Source: Planctomycetaceae bacterium
GTDB lineage: Bacteria; Planctomycetota; Planctomycetia; Pirellulales; Pirellulaceae
Assembly (NCBI GenBank): GCA_002717145.1
Contig: PBCP01000108.1
Location: forward strand, 1 to 37,716
Direction of reading: 5' to 3'
DNA length: 37,716 bases
The translations under genes were made by a program, and so were the position numbers. A model generated the notes under the pieces. The model saw only the letters and a program-made list of their open reading frames with translations. It searched no databases and had not been told where the DNA came from. Below, piece after piece: positions 25,719 through 35,321 of this stretch (position 1 is its first letter; every line of letters starts with the position of its first letter).

Positions 25719-26861
25719 CTAATTAAGTGGATTTTCATACCATACGACATTTCTGGATCCTCTGCCGGCATTGAGGAGGTCGAGGTCACCATCGCTATCC
25801 ATGTCGATATGTCGCAGGTCGTAACTTTCTTCATTGTCGTCAATAGTAGTCAGGTTAAAGACCCCCTTGCCATTATTGACGTAGAGCATGACACGCTTGC
25901 TCTCGTAACCGCAACTGGCAGCATCAATATCTCCATCCTGATCAAAATCGGCAACGGTCAGGCTATGAGGTTGCAGAATCGCCCTATCGATTTCATGGAT
26001 CTCCCAGGTTGGGTTTTCAAACCAAAGGACTCCCACGCCGTGTCCCCGGGTGGCGATCCAGTCTGTCTTACCGTCCCCATTCACGTCGGCGGGCCGAATA
26101 TTTGTGGCCGCGATTTGATTTTGAGCAAGTGAGATCTTTTTCCAGCGTCCTTTAACGCCCGACTTCCCGGGATTCTGCCAATAAGCAAACCAATTCCCGT
26201 CCGCAAATGGTTTTCCCTTGGCTCCAACAGCAATTTCTTTCCAGCCATCACCGTCTACGTCGCCAGCCCCCATATAGTGGCTCCCCCCGCGGGCATCTCC
26301 GGCAGCGAAAATGTGTCGATCCCATTGTTTGGCTTTGAGCGGATTCGCGGGAATGCTAAACCAAGCGATCGAATCACCAATGCCCTTTTCAGGTTGAAAG
26401 TTATTGATGATTAAGTCGGGGCGGCCGTCATTATCAATGTCTGAACGTAGGATGCAATGGATGCCGGTTATTTCAGGGTCGATAATTCGGGGGATCCATG
26501 CCCCTTTTGACACATTTTCTATGCCTGGGTTTTCAAGCCAGAATGGATGGCTATTAGCTAAGGTCCCGGCCCAATCAAGGTCTCCGTCACCATCGACATC
26601 GATGGTTTCACTGTGGATGCAATTTCCGTTACCTCCAGGGAATTGGTGCAGGATGATTTCACGCTCCCACGTCGGGGCGATAAATAAGCTCACGCGTCCG
26701 TTAAAGCTAGCGATAACGTCGAGGTATTGATCGCCATTAGCATTTAGGGCAACGGCTGTATTGCAATGCCCTTGTTCCATGATTGTATGTCGTTTCCACT
26801 CGTTGCCGATGCTTACTAGTGGCATCATGAGCAGGAAGAGGATGGCTTGCTTGAATTTCAT
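25719..26861 (-). CDS. Secreted FG-GAP/VCBS-repeat protein
   Basis: A 380-residue protein with a signal peptide ('MKFKQAILFLLMMPLVSIG'). Six to seven calcium-binding FG-GAP loops are evident, including 'DVDGDGDLDW', 'DIDNDGRPDL', 'DVDGDGWKEI', 'DVNGDGKTDW', 'DFDQDGDIDA' and 'DMDSDGDLDL', spaced as in an integrin-alpha-like beta-propeller. AGGAG (26871-26875) nine bases upstream supports ATG 26861. It lies 19 bases after the DUF1501 stop. Surface binding or adhesion is the usual inferred role. Confidence 0.9.
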   Translation of the reverse strand: MKFKQAILFLLMMPLVSIGNEWKRHTIMEQGHCNTAVALNANGDQYLDVIASFNGRVSLFIAPTWEREIILHQFPGGNGNCIHSETIDVDGDGDLDWAGTLANSHPFWLENPGIENVSKGAWIPRIIDPEITGIHCILRSDIDNDGRPDLIINNFQPEKGIGDSIAWFSIPANPLKAKQWDRHIFAAGDARGGSHYMGAGDVDGDGWKEIAVGAKGKPFADGNWFAYWQNPGKSGVKGRWKKISLAQNQIAATNIRPADVNGDGKTDWIATRGHGVGVLWFENPTWEIHEIDRAILQPHSLTVADFDQDGDIDAASCGYESKRVMLYVNNGKGVFNLTTIDDNEESYDLRHIDMDSDGDLDLLNAGRGSRNVVWYENPLN

Positions 26862-26880
26862 GTATTTACACTCCTGTGGG

Positions 26881-28290
26881 CTAAGCGAGGATGCCCTGAA
26901 CGACCGATCCCTCTACGTCTGTGAGTCGGTAATCACGACCTGCGTGCCGATAAGTCAATCGCTCGTGATCAAAGCCGAGAAGATGGAGAATGGTAGCATG
27001 GAAATCGTGGACATGAACTTTGTTGACCTCCGCACGGAGGCCGTGTTCATCGGTTTCGCCATAGGTAATCCCTTTTTTGACACCGGCTCCAGCTAGCCAG
27101 GAGGTAAAGGCCCAAGGGTGGTGCTCCCGCCCTTTGGCCTCCGCGGTGTTATTAAAAGGTGTACGTCCAAATTCAGTTGTCCATACGACAAGCGTCTCGT
27201 CTAGCATGCCGCGGCGTTTGAGGTCTTTCAATAACGCTGCGATTGGTTGATCCACGTTTTTTGCGAGTCCAACATGAGTCATCATGTCTCCGTGCGCATC
27301 CCAATTTCCTGCTGAACCCGTGTCAATTAATTCAACAAACCGTACGCCTCTTTCAATCAGACGCCGAGCGGCAAGACATTGCCAGCCAAACCCTGTCGTG
27401 GAACCGTGGTCGATTGCATAACTATCGAGAGTCTCAGCTGATTCGTTGCTGAAATCGAACGCGTCCGGAACCGCGTGTTGCATACCAAAGGCGGTGTCAA
27501 AGCTTTTCATTCTAGCATTCAGAGCCGCGTTGCTATTCCGATCCTTGAGGTGTAGTTTGTTAAGTGCCTGAAGCAACGTTATTTCTTGTTGCTGTTTGTC
27601 GACCGGTAGTCGAGGACTGACATTTGCTACTGGTTCAACGCCGGGAACGACCAAAGTTCCCTGATTGACTGCTGGTAGGAAGTCATTCGAATAGACTTGA
27701 GTACCTGCGTAGGTTTGTTTAGGCGCTATCACGACGAATCCAGGTAAATTACGATTTGCCGTGCCCATCCCATAGGTTATCCACGATCCTATACTGGGTC
27801 GCGAAAATGCAAATGACCCTGTATGCATGCCAAGGGTAGCGTTGTAATGGTTAGAATGTGATGTGTGCATTGATCGAATGATCGCAAGATCATCAACGCA
27901 AGTAGCAACATGCGGAAAAAGCGTGCTTACTTCGATTCCACTTTGCCCGTGAGGAGCGAAATCCCACTGTGGTTGTTTGATATAGATACGCTCGTAACCT
28001 GGTCGATCCTTAATCTCCGGATGGTCTGCCTGGATTTCTTTGCCATGATCACGATGTAAGGCTGGCTTCGGATCGAAGGTGTCAATATGGGATACCCCTC
28101 CGGTCATAAAAAGGAAGATGACGTTCTTCGCCTTGGCAGGAAAATGAGTTGTTTTGGGGTCGAGGGAACTAACGTCATCAACCGCAAGTGCCTCAGCAAT
28201 CCCCGGGATCAAGAGAGAGCTTGCCATCGAGGATCGTAGCATGTTTCTGCGGGTGAGAATTGTGTTGGCAGAGTTAGAAGTGTCGCGCAT
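26881..28290 (-). CDS. DUF1501 protein with Tat-like signal
   Basis: A 469-residue intact DUF1501 protein. The twin-arginine region is 'LTRRNMLRSSMASSLLIPG'. Family landmarks are 'VIFLFMTGGVSHIDTFDPKP', 'VRFVELIDTGSAGNWDAH', 'VVWTTEFGRTPF' and 'GREHHPWAF'. The fold is of the alkaline phosphatase superfamily; the function is not established. It is separated by 155 bases from the DUF1552 gene upstream, the widest gap in the minus-strand block, so a new promoter could lie there. VCBS and mono-heme genes follow closely. Confidence 0.9.
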   Translation of the reverse strand: MRDTSNSANTILTRRNMLRSSMASSLLIPGIAEALAVDDVSSLDPKTTHFPAKAKNVIFLFMTGGVSHIDTFDPKPALHRDHGKEIQADHPEIKDRPGYERIYIKQPQWDFAPHGQSGIEVSTLFPHVATCVDDLAIIRSMHTSHSNHYNATLGMHTGSFAFSRPSIGSWITYGMGTANRNLPGFVVIAPKQTYAGTQVYSNDFLPAVNQGTLVVPGVEPVANVSPRLPVDKQQQEITLLQALNKLHLKDRNSNAALNARMKSFDTAFGMQHAVPDAFDFSNESAETLDSYAIDHGSTTGFGWQCLAARRLIERGVRFVELIDTGSAGNWDAHGDMMTHVGLAKNVDQPIAALLKDLKRRGMLDETLVVWTTEFGRTPFNNTAEAKGREHHPWAFTSWLAGAGVKKGITYGETDEHGLRAEVNKVHVHDFHATILHLLGFDHERLTYRHAGRDYRLTDVEGSVVQGILA

Positions 28291-28445
28291 TGTTTATATC
28301 ATGAAATTAAAAATTCACCGTATATTATGCCACCAACGGCGTCATGATAAATGGTGGTTATATCTGACTATCATCCTACCTTGTCGTTCGCCAGTGAAAT
28401 TTACACTTGTTAGGTAACGCGGCTTGTTCACGAACTGTGTTCAAC

Positions 28446-29756
28446 CTAACTTAAGACCTCCGTAATATCGGCGGTGCTATCAGCAAAACGTTCGGTCGGT
28501 TTTCCAAGTTGATTTGAGATGGTAACAAAAAGATTTGAAAGCGGAATGTCGTCGCTATAATTCAAATGAGAGCCGTGGTTGAACCCCATATTTTTGCCTC
28601 CGCTGAGGATGATGGGGTAATTAATGGCCCGATGTGTTTTGCTCGTGGCGCATCCGTAGAAACAGAGCGTGTTGTCTAAAAGCGTGCCATCGCCTTCCTG
28701 AATAGAATTCAGTTTCTGAATGAAGTTAGCGTGCATCTCGTTAAGAAAGGCAATGTACTTGGCTACTTCGTCGTAATCTTTCTTCTCATGAGAGAGTTTG
28801 TGAGACGAATTGCCGAGGCCCAACGCGGACGGGAACCGATCGGTTAAACCGCCTTCTTCGCATGCAGTCTGGAAGGACGCAACGCGAGTAGTATCGGTTT
28901 GGAACGCCAACGCAATTAGATCATACATTAAAGTCAGGTATTCACGGGGAGAGGTTACGTTTAGTGAGAGATCGAGCTTGTCGGAATTGACCCTAGGCTT
29001 GGGAGTGTCTTGCCATTCCACCGCGCGTTGGGTCATTTTTTCCACTTCACGCACTGAGGATAAATATTCATCCATTTTCCGCTGATCGAGTGCACTTAAA
29101 CGCCGATTAAGGTCGTTGGCTTCGCTTAGAATCTCATCAATTACACTGCCACGACTTGAGAGAGCATTACGTTCGTCGGCGGTGGTAACGCCGAACATTC
29201 TGCGGAATATTTCTGCAGGGTTATTCAATGCTGGTATCGGCCTGCCCGCTCTATCAAAAGATAGAGTAGAAGAACGATACGGTCGGTTCACGCCCCCGAA
29301 AGACGATAATACCATCGACTCAAAGCGTGTGTCCTTACCGAGTGTCTGAGCAAGGTGTTGGTCAATGGAAATGGATTGCTTATCGTAAGTTTTGAGAATG
29401 TCAGCACCTGTTAGAAAATAGTCAGCACCCTTATGCGCTGACGTGGTCCGCATGGGAGGATGCGACAGACCGGAAAGAAATGTGATCTTGTCACGCAGAG
29501 GCATAATGCTAGCGTGCATTTCGGGCGCGACGTAATCTTTGCCAAGACCTACTGGAAACCATCCGTTTTTAAGGCGATCAGGTGCATCGTCAGCAGGCAT
29601 GGGCACGCCGTAGGCAAAGAAGCCTGCAAAAAAACGTTCGCGTTGCTGTGGTTTGTCTGAGCCCCAACTCATACCTTCTAGCCAGGGCAGTGCCATCGTG
29701 ACGCCCATGGACTTTAACAACGTTCTACGTTCCAGGTGCCATGATTTTCTCTTCAT
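28446..29756 (-). CDS. DUF1552 protein
   Basis: A 436-residue protein starting 'MKRKSWHLERRTLLKSMGVT', with a twin-arginine export signal. Landmarks are 'FFAYGVPMPADDAPDRLKNG', 'LTGADILKTYDKQSISIDQ' and 'DTTRVASFQTACEEGG', followed by the C-terminal 'GGKNMGFNHGSHLNYSDDIP', typical of DUF1552. This family nearly always lies next to the PSD3/PSD4/PSCyt3/PSD2 type of protein, as it does here (24-base gap), so the two probably act together outside the cytoplasm. The biochemical role is unknown. Confidence 0.9.
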   Translation of the reverse strand: MKRKSWHLERRTLLKSMGVTMALPWLEGMSWGSDKPQQRERFFAGFFAYGVPMPADDAPDRLKNGWFPVGLGKDYVAPEMHASIMPLRDKITFLSGLSHPPMRTTSAHKGADYFLTGADILKTYDKQSISIDQHLAQTLGKDTRFESMVLSSFGGVNRPYRSSTLSFDRAGRPIPALNNPAEIFRRMFGVTTADERNALSSRGSVIDEILSEANDLNRRLSALDQRKMDEYLSSVREVEKMTQRAVEWQDTPKPRVNSDKLDLSLNVTSPREYLTLMYDLIALAFQTDTTRVASFQTACEEGGLTDRFPSALGLGNSSHKLSHEKKDYDEVAKYIAFLNEMHANFIQKLNSIQEGDGTLLDNTLCFYGCATSKTHRAINYPIILSGGKNMGFNHGSHLNYSDDIPLSNLFVTISNQLGKPTERFADSTADITEVLS

Positions 29757-29780
29757 CAGGTTTATTTCCTACCTCTTAGG

Positions 29781-32414
29781 CTATTTTGTTAAAAATGGCT
29801 CGGACAGTACGACCTGTTCCAGTAGTATCTGGAATTGATCATGGTTTGCTGCCAGGGTCTCGCAAATAGAGTCGATTGCCGGCCGGTCTTGGAAGTCTAG
29901 ATATCGCCCCAGAGCATAGGATAATGTCTTGCGAACCAGGGCCCTGCGATATTGTTCTTTCTTTTCCGTTAGTATATATCGTTTTAAATCATCGAGATTT
30001 TGAACCGTATGGCCGTCACGCAACTTGGTCGTTGGATCGACCTGTATATTCTGATGGGGCAGCTTCACGTTAGGATCGAGATTACCTTCCCTCCATTGCC
30101 CTAATGCATTGTAGTTTTCAAAAGCAACCCCCCATGGATCAATCCTACTATGGCAATCACGGCAGCGTTGATTCGTGGTGTGGGCGACCAGTCGCTCTTT
30201 CAGGGAAAGGCCTGTCTCGTCTTCAGCTTCGGGTTCCGGCAGATCGGGAACGTTTGGAGGCGGGGGTGGTGGCGGCATATCGAGCATGCGTTCCAGGACC
30301 CACATCCCCCGAAGGATTGGATGACTTTCGGACCCGGTGGAGTTGCCAAAGAGCATACTTGCCTGGGTGAGTAAGCCACCTCGATTATGTTCAGGGTTTA
30401 GATCTCTCACTTCAAAGCCGCCACTAATGCCGGGAATACGATAGTGTTTAGCTAGCTTGTGGTTGATAACAACGAAATCAGAGTGGATAAAGTTGTCGAT
30501 GCTGAGGTTATTGGATAGAACGTGGTGAAGAAATAGAACGGTCTCCTGCTCAAATAAGTCTTTGGTCGGTTCCTCAAAAACGAAGAACTCCGGATTCACC
30601 GCTATCTGTCGGATTGCGGCTAGATCTAGCCACTGGGCCGCAAAATTGTTCGAGAATGCCTTGGCCTTTGGATCCTTGAGCATGCGGTGAACCTGGGATT
30701 GCAAAGTTGTAGTGTCCGTTAGTTGGCCCTGCTCTGCTAACGCAAATAAAGTTGCGTCCGGCATTGAGCTCCATAAGAAATAGGAGAGTCGTGACGCGAG
30801 CTCGTAATCGTTTAAATTCCGTTGTTGAAAGGACTCTTCGTCTGCCTTAGGATCGTGGGCGGGTTCTGCAATCAGCAGGAAATTAGCGGAGCATAACACT
30901 GCAGTAAGGGTTGAAACAAGAGTTTCCTCGAAAGTTGCATGACTAGGACGGAGTTTATCGAACAACGCCGCTTTGCGTTCCACCTCATGTTCCGCCACAG
31001 GCCGACGATATGCCCGCGCCATAAAATTCCTTAACACCTCGCGAACATAAACCGACTCGTTATCACGATTAGGGGAGTCTATAAGGATGGCTCGTTTTTG
31101 CGAAGTCGGCCAGCTAGGATAATAATTACTTTCTATCTCTACCCAGTCGATGACCAATTTAGGCAGCTCCTCGTAAGAAAGGTTACTAGTGCCACGCCGG
31201 AATTCATTAAAGATTCGAAAGTACGAAGGACGGGAAGGTTTATTGGACTGAAATGGGAAATTCGCTCCGTGCACAACAAACTCGTAAGTCCGGAAATCCT
31301 GAGATTGGACTTCAATATTGCCACCTTCCCTTTGATCGGAAACACCGTTTCCCCGGAATGAACCCAGTTCAAACGACAGACGTGGGGATGTGTTCCCCTT
31401 GCCGACAATCGCTGCGGCACGAATCGTGACACGCACTGGCGAATCGTAGGGGATTTCATAGATTTCTGCGATGAACTCTGGCTGAAAACCGGACCGTCCA
31501 TCTCCCAATGCGCCACCGATTTTACGGTCAGCAGAAAAAGGGGAGTCTATCGGATCCTGCGGTCGATTTCCCGCTAAAAGCACACCCTCGCCCTCTGACG
31601 ATACCTCGCCGCTAACTAATTTAAACAGACCTTTGAACTGTGGTTCCCCATCTACTAATGGTTGAAGTTGATAAGAGGCTGAACCTCCCTTGGGTTTCTG
31701 TCCATTCGGGTTTACTTTGTATGCACGCTCCGGCTCAATGCGGACCACGTAAGATGACGGTTTTTCTTCCGGTGCCAGTAAGATCCGATTTAATGCGTTT
31801 CGGGCTATTCTTTCGAAGTATTCGATGTGTAGCGCTGACGTACCCAGTACCGAGCTATTGTTAACAAAGCCTTCTTTTGCCGATCCCTCCGGCGGAAGAT
31901 CTGTGGCGAACCGGAGATCCAAATGTAATAGGTCTCGGAGCGTGTTGTTGTACTCGTATGACGTGAGTCTGCGTAATACATTGCGACCGCCGGTCGAACG
32001 TCGCAATTCTACTAATCTACGAAATTCTGAGGTTAATAAGTCTATTGCAGCCTGCCGAGCTTGGTTGTTAGGGAGGTTGGCAGCATCTTTAGGTGGCATT
32101 TCACGCAGATTGATGAGATCCAGTACCTCCTGCCAGCTGTCTGTGGAATTCCCTTTTAACAAATCGGCGTCTAGGGTATCTAAACGTAGGTTAGCTTTCT
32201 GTTGTCTAGGTCCGTGGCAGTCAACGCAGTATGTCGTAAGAAATGGTCGTATTCCTTTTTCAAAAACAATCGACGGACTATCGCCGTCACCTTCCGAGGC
32301 CTTAACAGCAGTCACAGATAGAAAGCATGGTGCGACAAGTCCGAGCATGCATACAAGAGTTGGCAGCATAAGTGTCCTTCGGGTGAGAAGGAAGAGTAGC
32401 GAAGTTGTCATCAT
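29781..32414 (-). CDS. PSCyt1-PSD3-PSD5-PSD4-PSCyt3-PSD2 planctomycete cytochrome protein
   Basis: About 877 residues from tandem ATGs 32414/32411; the longer frame to 32741 only overlaps the preceding gene. A signal segment ('MLPTLVCMLGLVAPCFLSVT') precedes a heme motif CVDCH near residue 63 (PSCyt1). Then come PSD3/DUF1587 ('RRLTSYEYNNTLRDLL'), PSD5/DUF1595 ('FMARAYRRPVAEHEVERKAA'), PSD4/DUF1592 ('LNDYELASRLSYFLWSSMPD') and PSCyt3/DUF1588 ('ASMLFGNSTGSESHPILRG', then CRDCH). PSD2/DUF1585 closes it ('ALVRKTLSYALGRYLDF'). A PPPPPPP tract precedes the second heme site. It is expected to be an exported di-heme protein. It follows the frameshifted PSD1 gene by a few bases and precedes DUF1552. 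Confidence 0.9.
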   Translation of the reverse strand: MMTTSLLFLLTRRTLMLPTLVCMLGLVAPCFLSVTAVKASEGDGDSPSIVFEKGIRPFLTTYCVDCHGPRQQKANLRLDTLDADLLKGNSTDSWQEVLDLINLREMPPKDAANLPNNQARQAAIDLLTSEFRRLVELRRSTGGRNVLRRLTSYEYNNTLRDLLHLDLRFATDLPPEGSAKEGFVNNSSVLGTSALHIEYFERIARNALNRILLAPEEKPSSYVVRIEPERAYKVNPNGQKPKGGSASYQLQPLVDGEPQFKGLFKLVSGEVSSEGEGVLLAGNRPQDPIDSPFSADRKIGGALGDGRSGFQPEFIAEIYEIPYDSPVRVTIRAAAIVGKGNTSPRLSFELGSFRGNGVSDQREGGNIEVQSQDFRTYEFVVHGANFPFQSNKPSRPSYFRIFNEFRRGTSNLSYEELPKLVIDWVEIESNYYPSWPTSQKRAILIDSPNRDNESVYVREVLRNFMARAYRRPVAEHEVERKAALFDKLRPSHATFEETLVSTLTAVLCSANFLLIAEPAHDPKADEESFQQRNLNDYELASRLSYFLWSSMPDATLFALAEQGQLTDTTTLQSQVHRMLKDPKAKAFSNNFAAQWLDLAAIRQIAVNPEFFVFEEPTKDLFEQETVLFLHHVLSNNLSIDNFIHSDFVVINHKLAKHYRIPGISGGFEVRDLNPEHNRGGLLTQASMLFGNSTGSESHPILRGMWVLERMLDMPPPPPPPNVPDLPEPEAEDETGLSLKERLVAHTTNQRCRDCHSRIDPWGVAFENYNALGQWREGNLDPNVKLPHQNIQVDPTTKLRDGHTVQNLDDLKRYILTEKKEQYRRALVRKTLSYALGRYLDFQDRPAIDSICETLAANHDQFQILLEQVVLSEPFLTK

Positions 32415-32418
32415 AGTT

Positions 32419-35315
32419 CTAATCGACATATAGAAACTCATTGCTAGCCAACAGGATGCGACTGATAGCCTGCCATTTCTCCTCATTTTCGGCATCATAG
32501 TTCCTGAGGAAATCCGCGGTGACAGAAACCTCGTCGTCAGTGGGAAGACGCTGGAAAAATAGGGCATATAATTGTTCGATTGCCGGACTTGAAGCTTCGT
32601 TGGTAAGGATTTCATTGGCTGCTTGATTCGCACAGGAATGAAAAAACTCATCGTTGAGAAAATATAGGGCCTGGGTGGGGACAGTAGTTTGTTGCCGCTG
32701 AGGCGTACTGGCGTTAGGGTCCGGTCCGTCAAACAACGCAAGAAATGGATGGCGGCGTTGCCGCTGAACCATCAGGTAAGCACTACGTTTGGTTGTCTCG
32801 TAAACGGCATTAAACGGTGCATGTTGGCTGAAGGACCATGATTCCTCTGGGGGAAAGGGATGGGCTTTGCCGGGGGTTTTATCGAGTTGTTTGCTAACAG
32901 CAAGCAGCGAATCCCGGATTTCCTCGGCCGATAAACGACGGGCGGAATAGTGGCTTAACCAGCGATTGGTTGGATCGAAGGACTTAGCAAGTTTAGAAGC
33001 TTGGGAACTTCGTTGGTACGTTTCACTTAGCATGATTAATCGATGGACCGGCTTAAGTTGGAAATTACCGGATTTGAGCGTATGGGCTAGAAATTCCAGT
33101 AATTCGGGATGACTGGGGGCGGCACCGCGAGATCCGAAATCATTAGGCGTCGTGACTATCCCTCGACCGAAATGCCATTGCCAAATGCGATTGGCTAACA
33201 CTCGAGCGAATAAGGGATGTTCAACAATCCAATTTGCAAGTTCAAGTCGTCCACTCAGTGCCGGGTTTGCCAGCGGAGTAGCACCAAACACACGCAGCCA
33301 ACGTCTTGGTATAGCATCGCCAACCTGCTCAGGATCGCCACGTAGATGTAGGGAGGCATCCGCGACTGTACCTTCCGTGACGGCGTAGGCGAGTGGTTGC
33401 GTAACGGGGGTCGGAGGAGTTAAATTTCCATTGGCTGTACCGAGTTGGGTGATTCCCTCGCCATATTCGGAGGATGAAATGTGTTCCAGGAAAAAAGTAA
33501 CCCCGTCACCGGCACCAGGGTGCCCATCCAATACATGGCCATCAATTGAGTATTCACCTTCTTCAGGGCAGACCCAGACAAGCCCACTGTCCTCCAGAGG
33601 GCCTGGGTGCGTAAACAGTGTTTTGGGAGGCAATGATGTCCAGGCGGCGATCGCGGTATTACCTGTATTGGCGAAGAAGGAGGGATTGTCTCCGTTGGCC
33701 CAACCCCGGAGAGCGGAATGCCCCCCAATGTCTCGCTTTTTGTCTACTAGGAATTTTGGTCCGCTGGTCGTATCGAGAAATCCCCATTTAGCACCTCGAA
33801 CGGAAATGATAGGAGCGTCTGAGTCAATCAGGCCGACCAATTCCTGACTTGACCAACTCTTCTCGGGTACTTTTGTGTTGTTTATTTCGAGAACTATCCC
33901 AGTTGTATCGGCTCCGTAATTTGCATTGCGGTGGATTCGTAGTTGGATTGCCTCTCCTTTTTTGAGGCTCAACGTGGAATTACTACCCAAATGATCTGCG
34001 AAGAGTTGTTTCCCACTTTGGGTGACATTTGCCGTCGCCAATAACGTAGCTTCCTGTTCAGCGATGCCTTTGAGGTGGGCTATTGTTACAGGATTGTTGG
34101 GGCGATTTGCGTCGAATTCAGCTTTTAGAGCGAGATATTGTTGATACTTTTTTGGGTTTCGCCCGTCATAGCCAGGCTTATTAGATTTGCGGGTTGTGGA
34201 ATTGGCTCACAACCAGGAAAGGCGAATTGCGTACTACTGAAAATTCCATAGAGTGCGTAATAGTCGTCGGCCGTAATCGGATCGTATTTATGGTCGTGGC
34301 AACGAGCGCAACCGATCGTCATTCCTAAAAATGCCTTTCCGACGTTATCGATAACGTCCTCGTGCATCAGATGGATATCTTTATTGATGTCATGCCCATA
34401 ACGTCGGGCAACTGCTAGATAACCGGTTGCAATGATTCCGGCATTTGTCTGTTCAGAATCGGAACCTAACGGAGAGAGATCACCGGACAACTGTTGTTGT
34501 ACAAAATCTTGAAACGGAAGGTCACGATTGAACGAATCAATTACCCAGTTTCGATAACGCCAGGCGTGTGGGAGGGGACGGTCGGAATTTTCGCCGGCCG
34601 TATCCGCGTAACGCACGACATCCAGCCAATGCCGACCCCAGTGGACGCCGTACTCCTTGGAGTTAAGTAATCGGTCGATCACCTTGGCAAATGCATTAAC
34701 CGAAGTGTCCCGTTCAAATGCCAAGACTTCCTGGTAGGAGGGGGGCAAGCCGGTAAGGTCGTATGTTGCGCGGCGAATTAATTCGCGTCGACTGGCTGAA
34801 ACTTGCGCAGTGAGACCGTTTTTTTGCAACCTATGGTTGATAAAACGATCAATTGTATTCGGCTCAGTCGGCGTGTTAGGATCTTGGATCGGCTGATAGG
34901 ACCACCACGCGTCAGCTTCTTCTCGGGACATACCGCCAAGCAGCATTCCCTCCTTGCGAGGGTCGACAGCACCCCTTCGGATCCACGTGGTAAGAACGCT
35001 GATTTCTTCGTTTGTAAGTTTTCCACCTTTATCCGCAGGTGGCATTTCGAGGCCTCGGTAATTAATCGCGTCGAGCAGCAAGCTTTCTTCGACATTGCCC
35101 GGCACGATAGCGGGGCCTGACTCACCACCTTTGCTCCAACCGGCTTTGGTTTCCAGGGACAATCCTCCTGCAGCTTTAGTTCCGGCATGACATTGAAAAA
35201 ACTTTGCAATGAGCAACGGGCGGACTTTCTTCTCAAAGAACTCGTCTGCAAGAAGTGATGATGCCTGAATACCGATCTGGCCGATCAACAGCAAAGTAAT
35301 GATAAAAGATTTCAT
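32419..35315 (-). pseudogene. PSCyt1-PSCyt2-PSD1 (DUF1549/DUF1553) protein, frameshifted, heme motif altered
   Basis: Two frames, 35315-34125 and an open frame ending at 32419 (longest start codon 34041), make up one protein of about 965 residues. The first part has a signal peptide, a PSCyt1-like domain and DUF1549 ('CARCHDHKYDPITADDYY'). The second has DUF1553 ('LANWIVEHPLFARVLANRIW', 'RSAYLMVQRQRRHPFLALFD'). They join if one A is added to the A6 run at 34148-34153, giving 'GETQKKYQQYLALKAEF'. The PSCyt1 motif reads FFQCH where the family has CxxCH, so the first heme cysteine is missing. Upstream DUF1501 (6-base gap) and downstream PSCyt3/PSD2 genes appear intact. Confidence 0.85.
34148..34153 (-). 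other. Frameshift site in the PSCyt1-PSCyt2-PSD1 gene
   Basis: The coding strand has six A residues between 'CC' and 'GT'. A seventh A fuses the two frames with plausible sequence on both sides. The switch must lie between about 34208 and the in-frame TAA at 34125, because each frame is closed beyond those limits. Confidence 0.65.
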
Positions 35316-35321
35316 GCTCGG

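Noticed and set aside
32415..32741. N-terminal extension of the PSCyt3/PSD2-type protein
   Set aside because: The extra residues overlap the DUF1553 coding region in another frame, and a proper signal segment begins only after ATG 32414/32411.
34192..34214. Hairpin GGTTGTG/CACAACC inside the PSCyt1-PSCyt2-PSD1 gene, possible frameshift stimulator
   Set aside because: In the transcript it lies about 40 bases upstream of the likely slip site, whereas -1 stimulators usually lie downstream; the run there is also not in the canonical A_AAA_AAG register.
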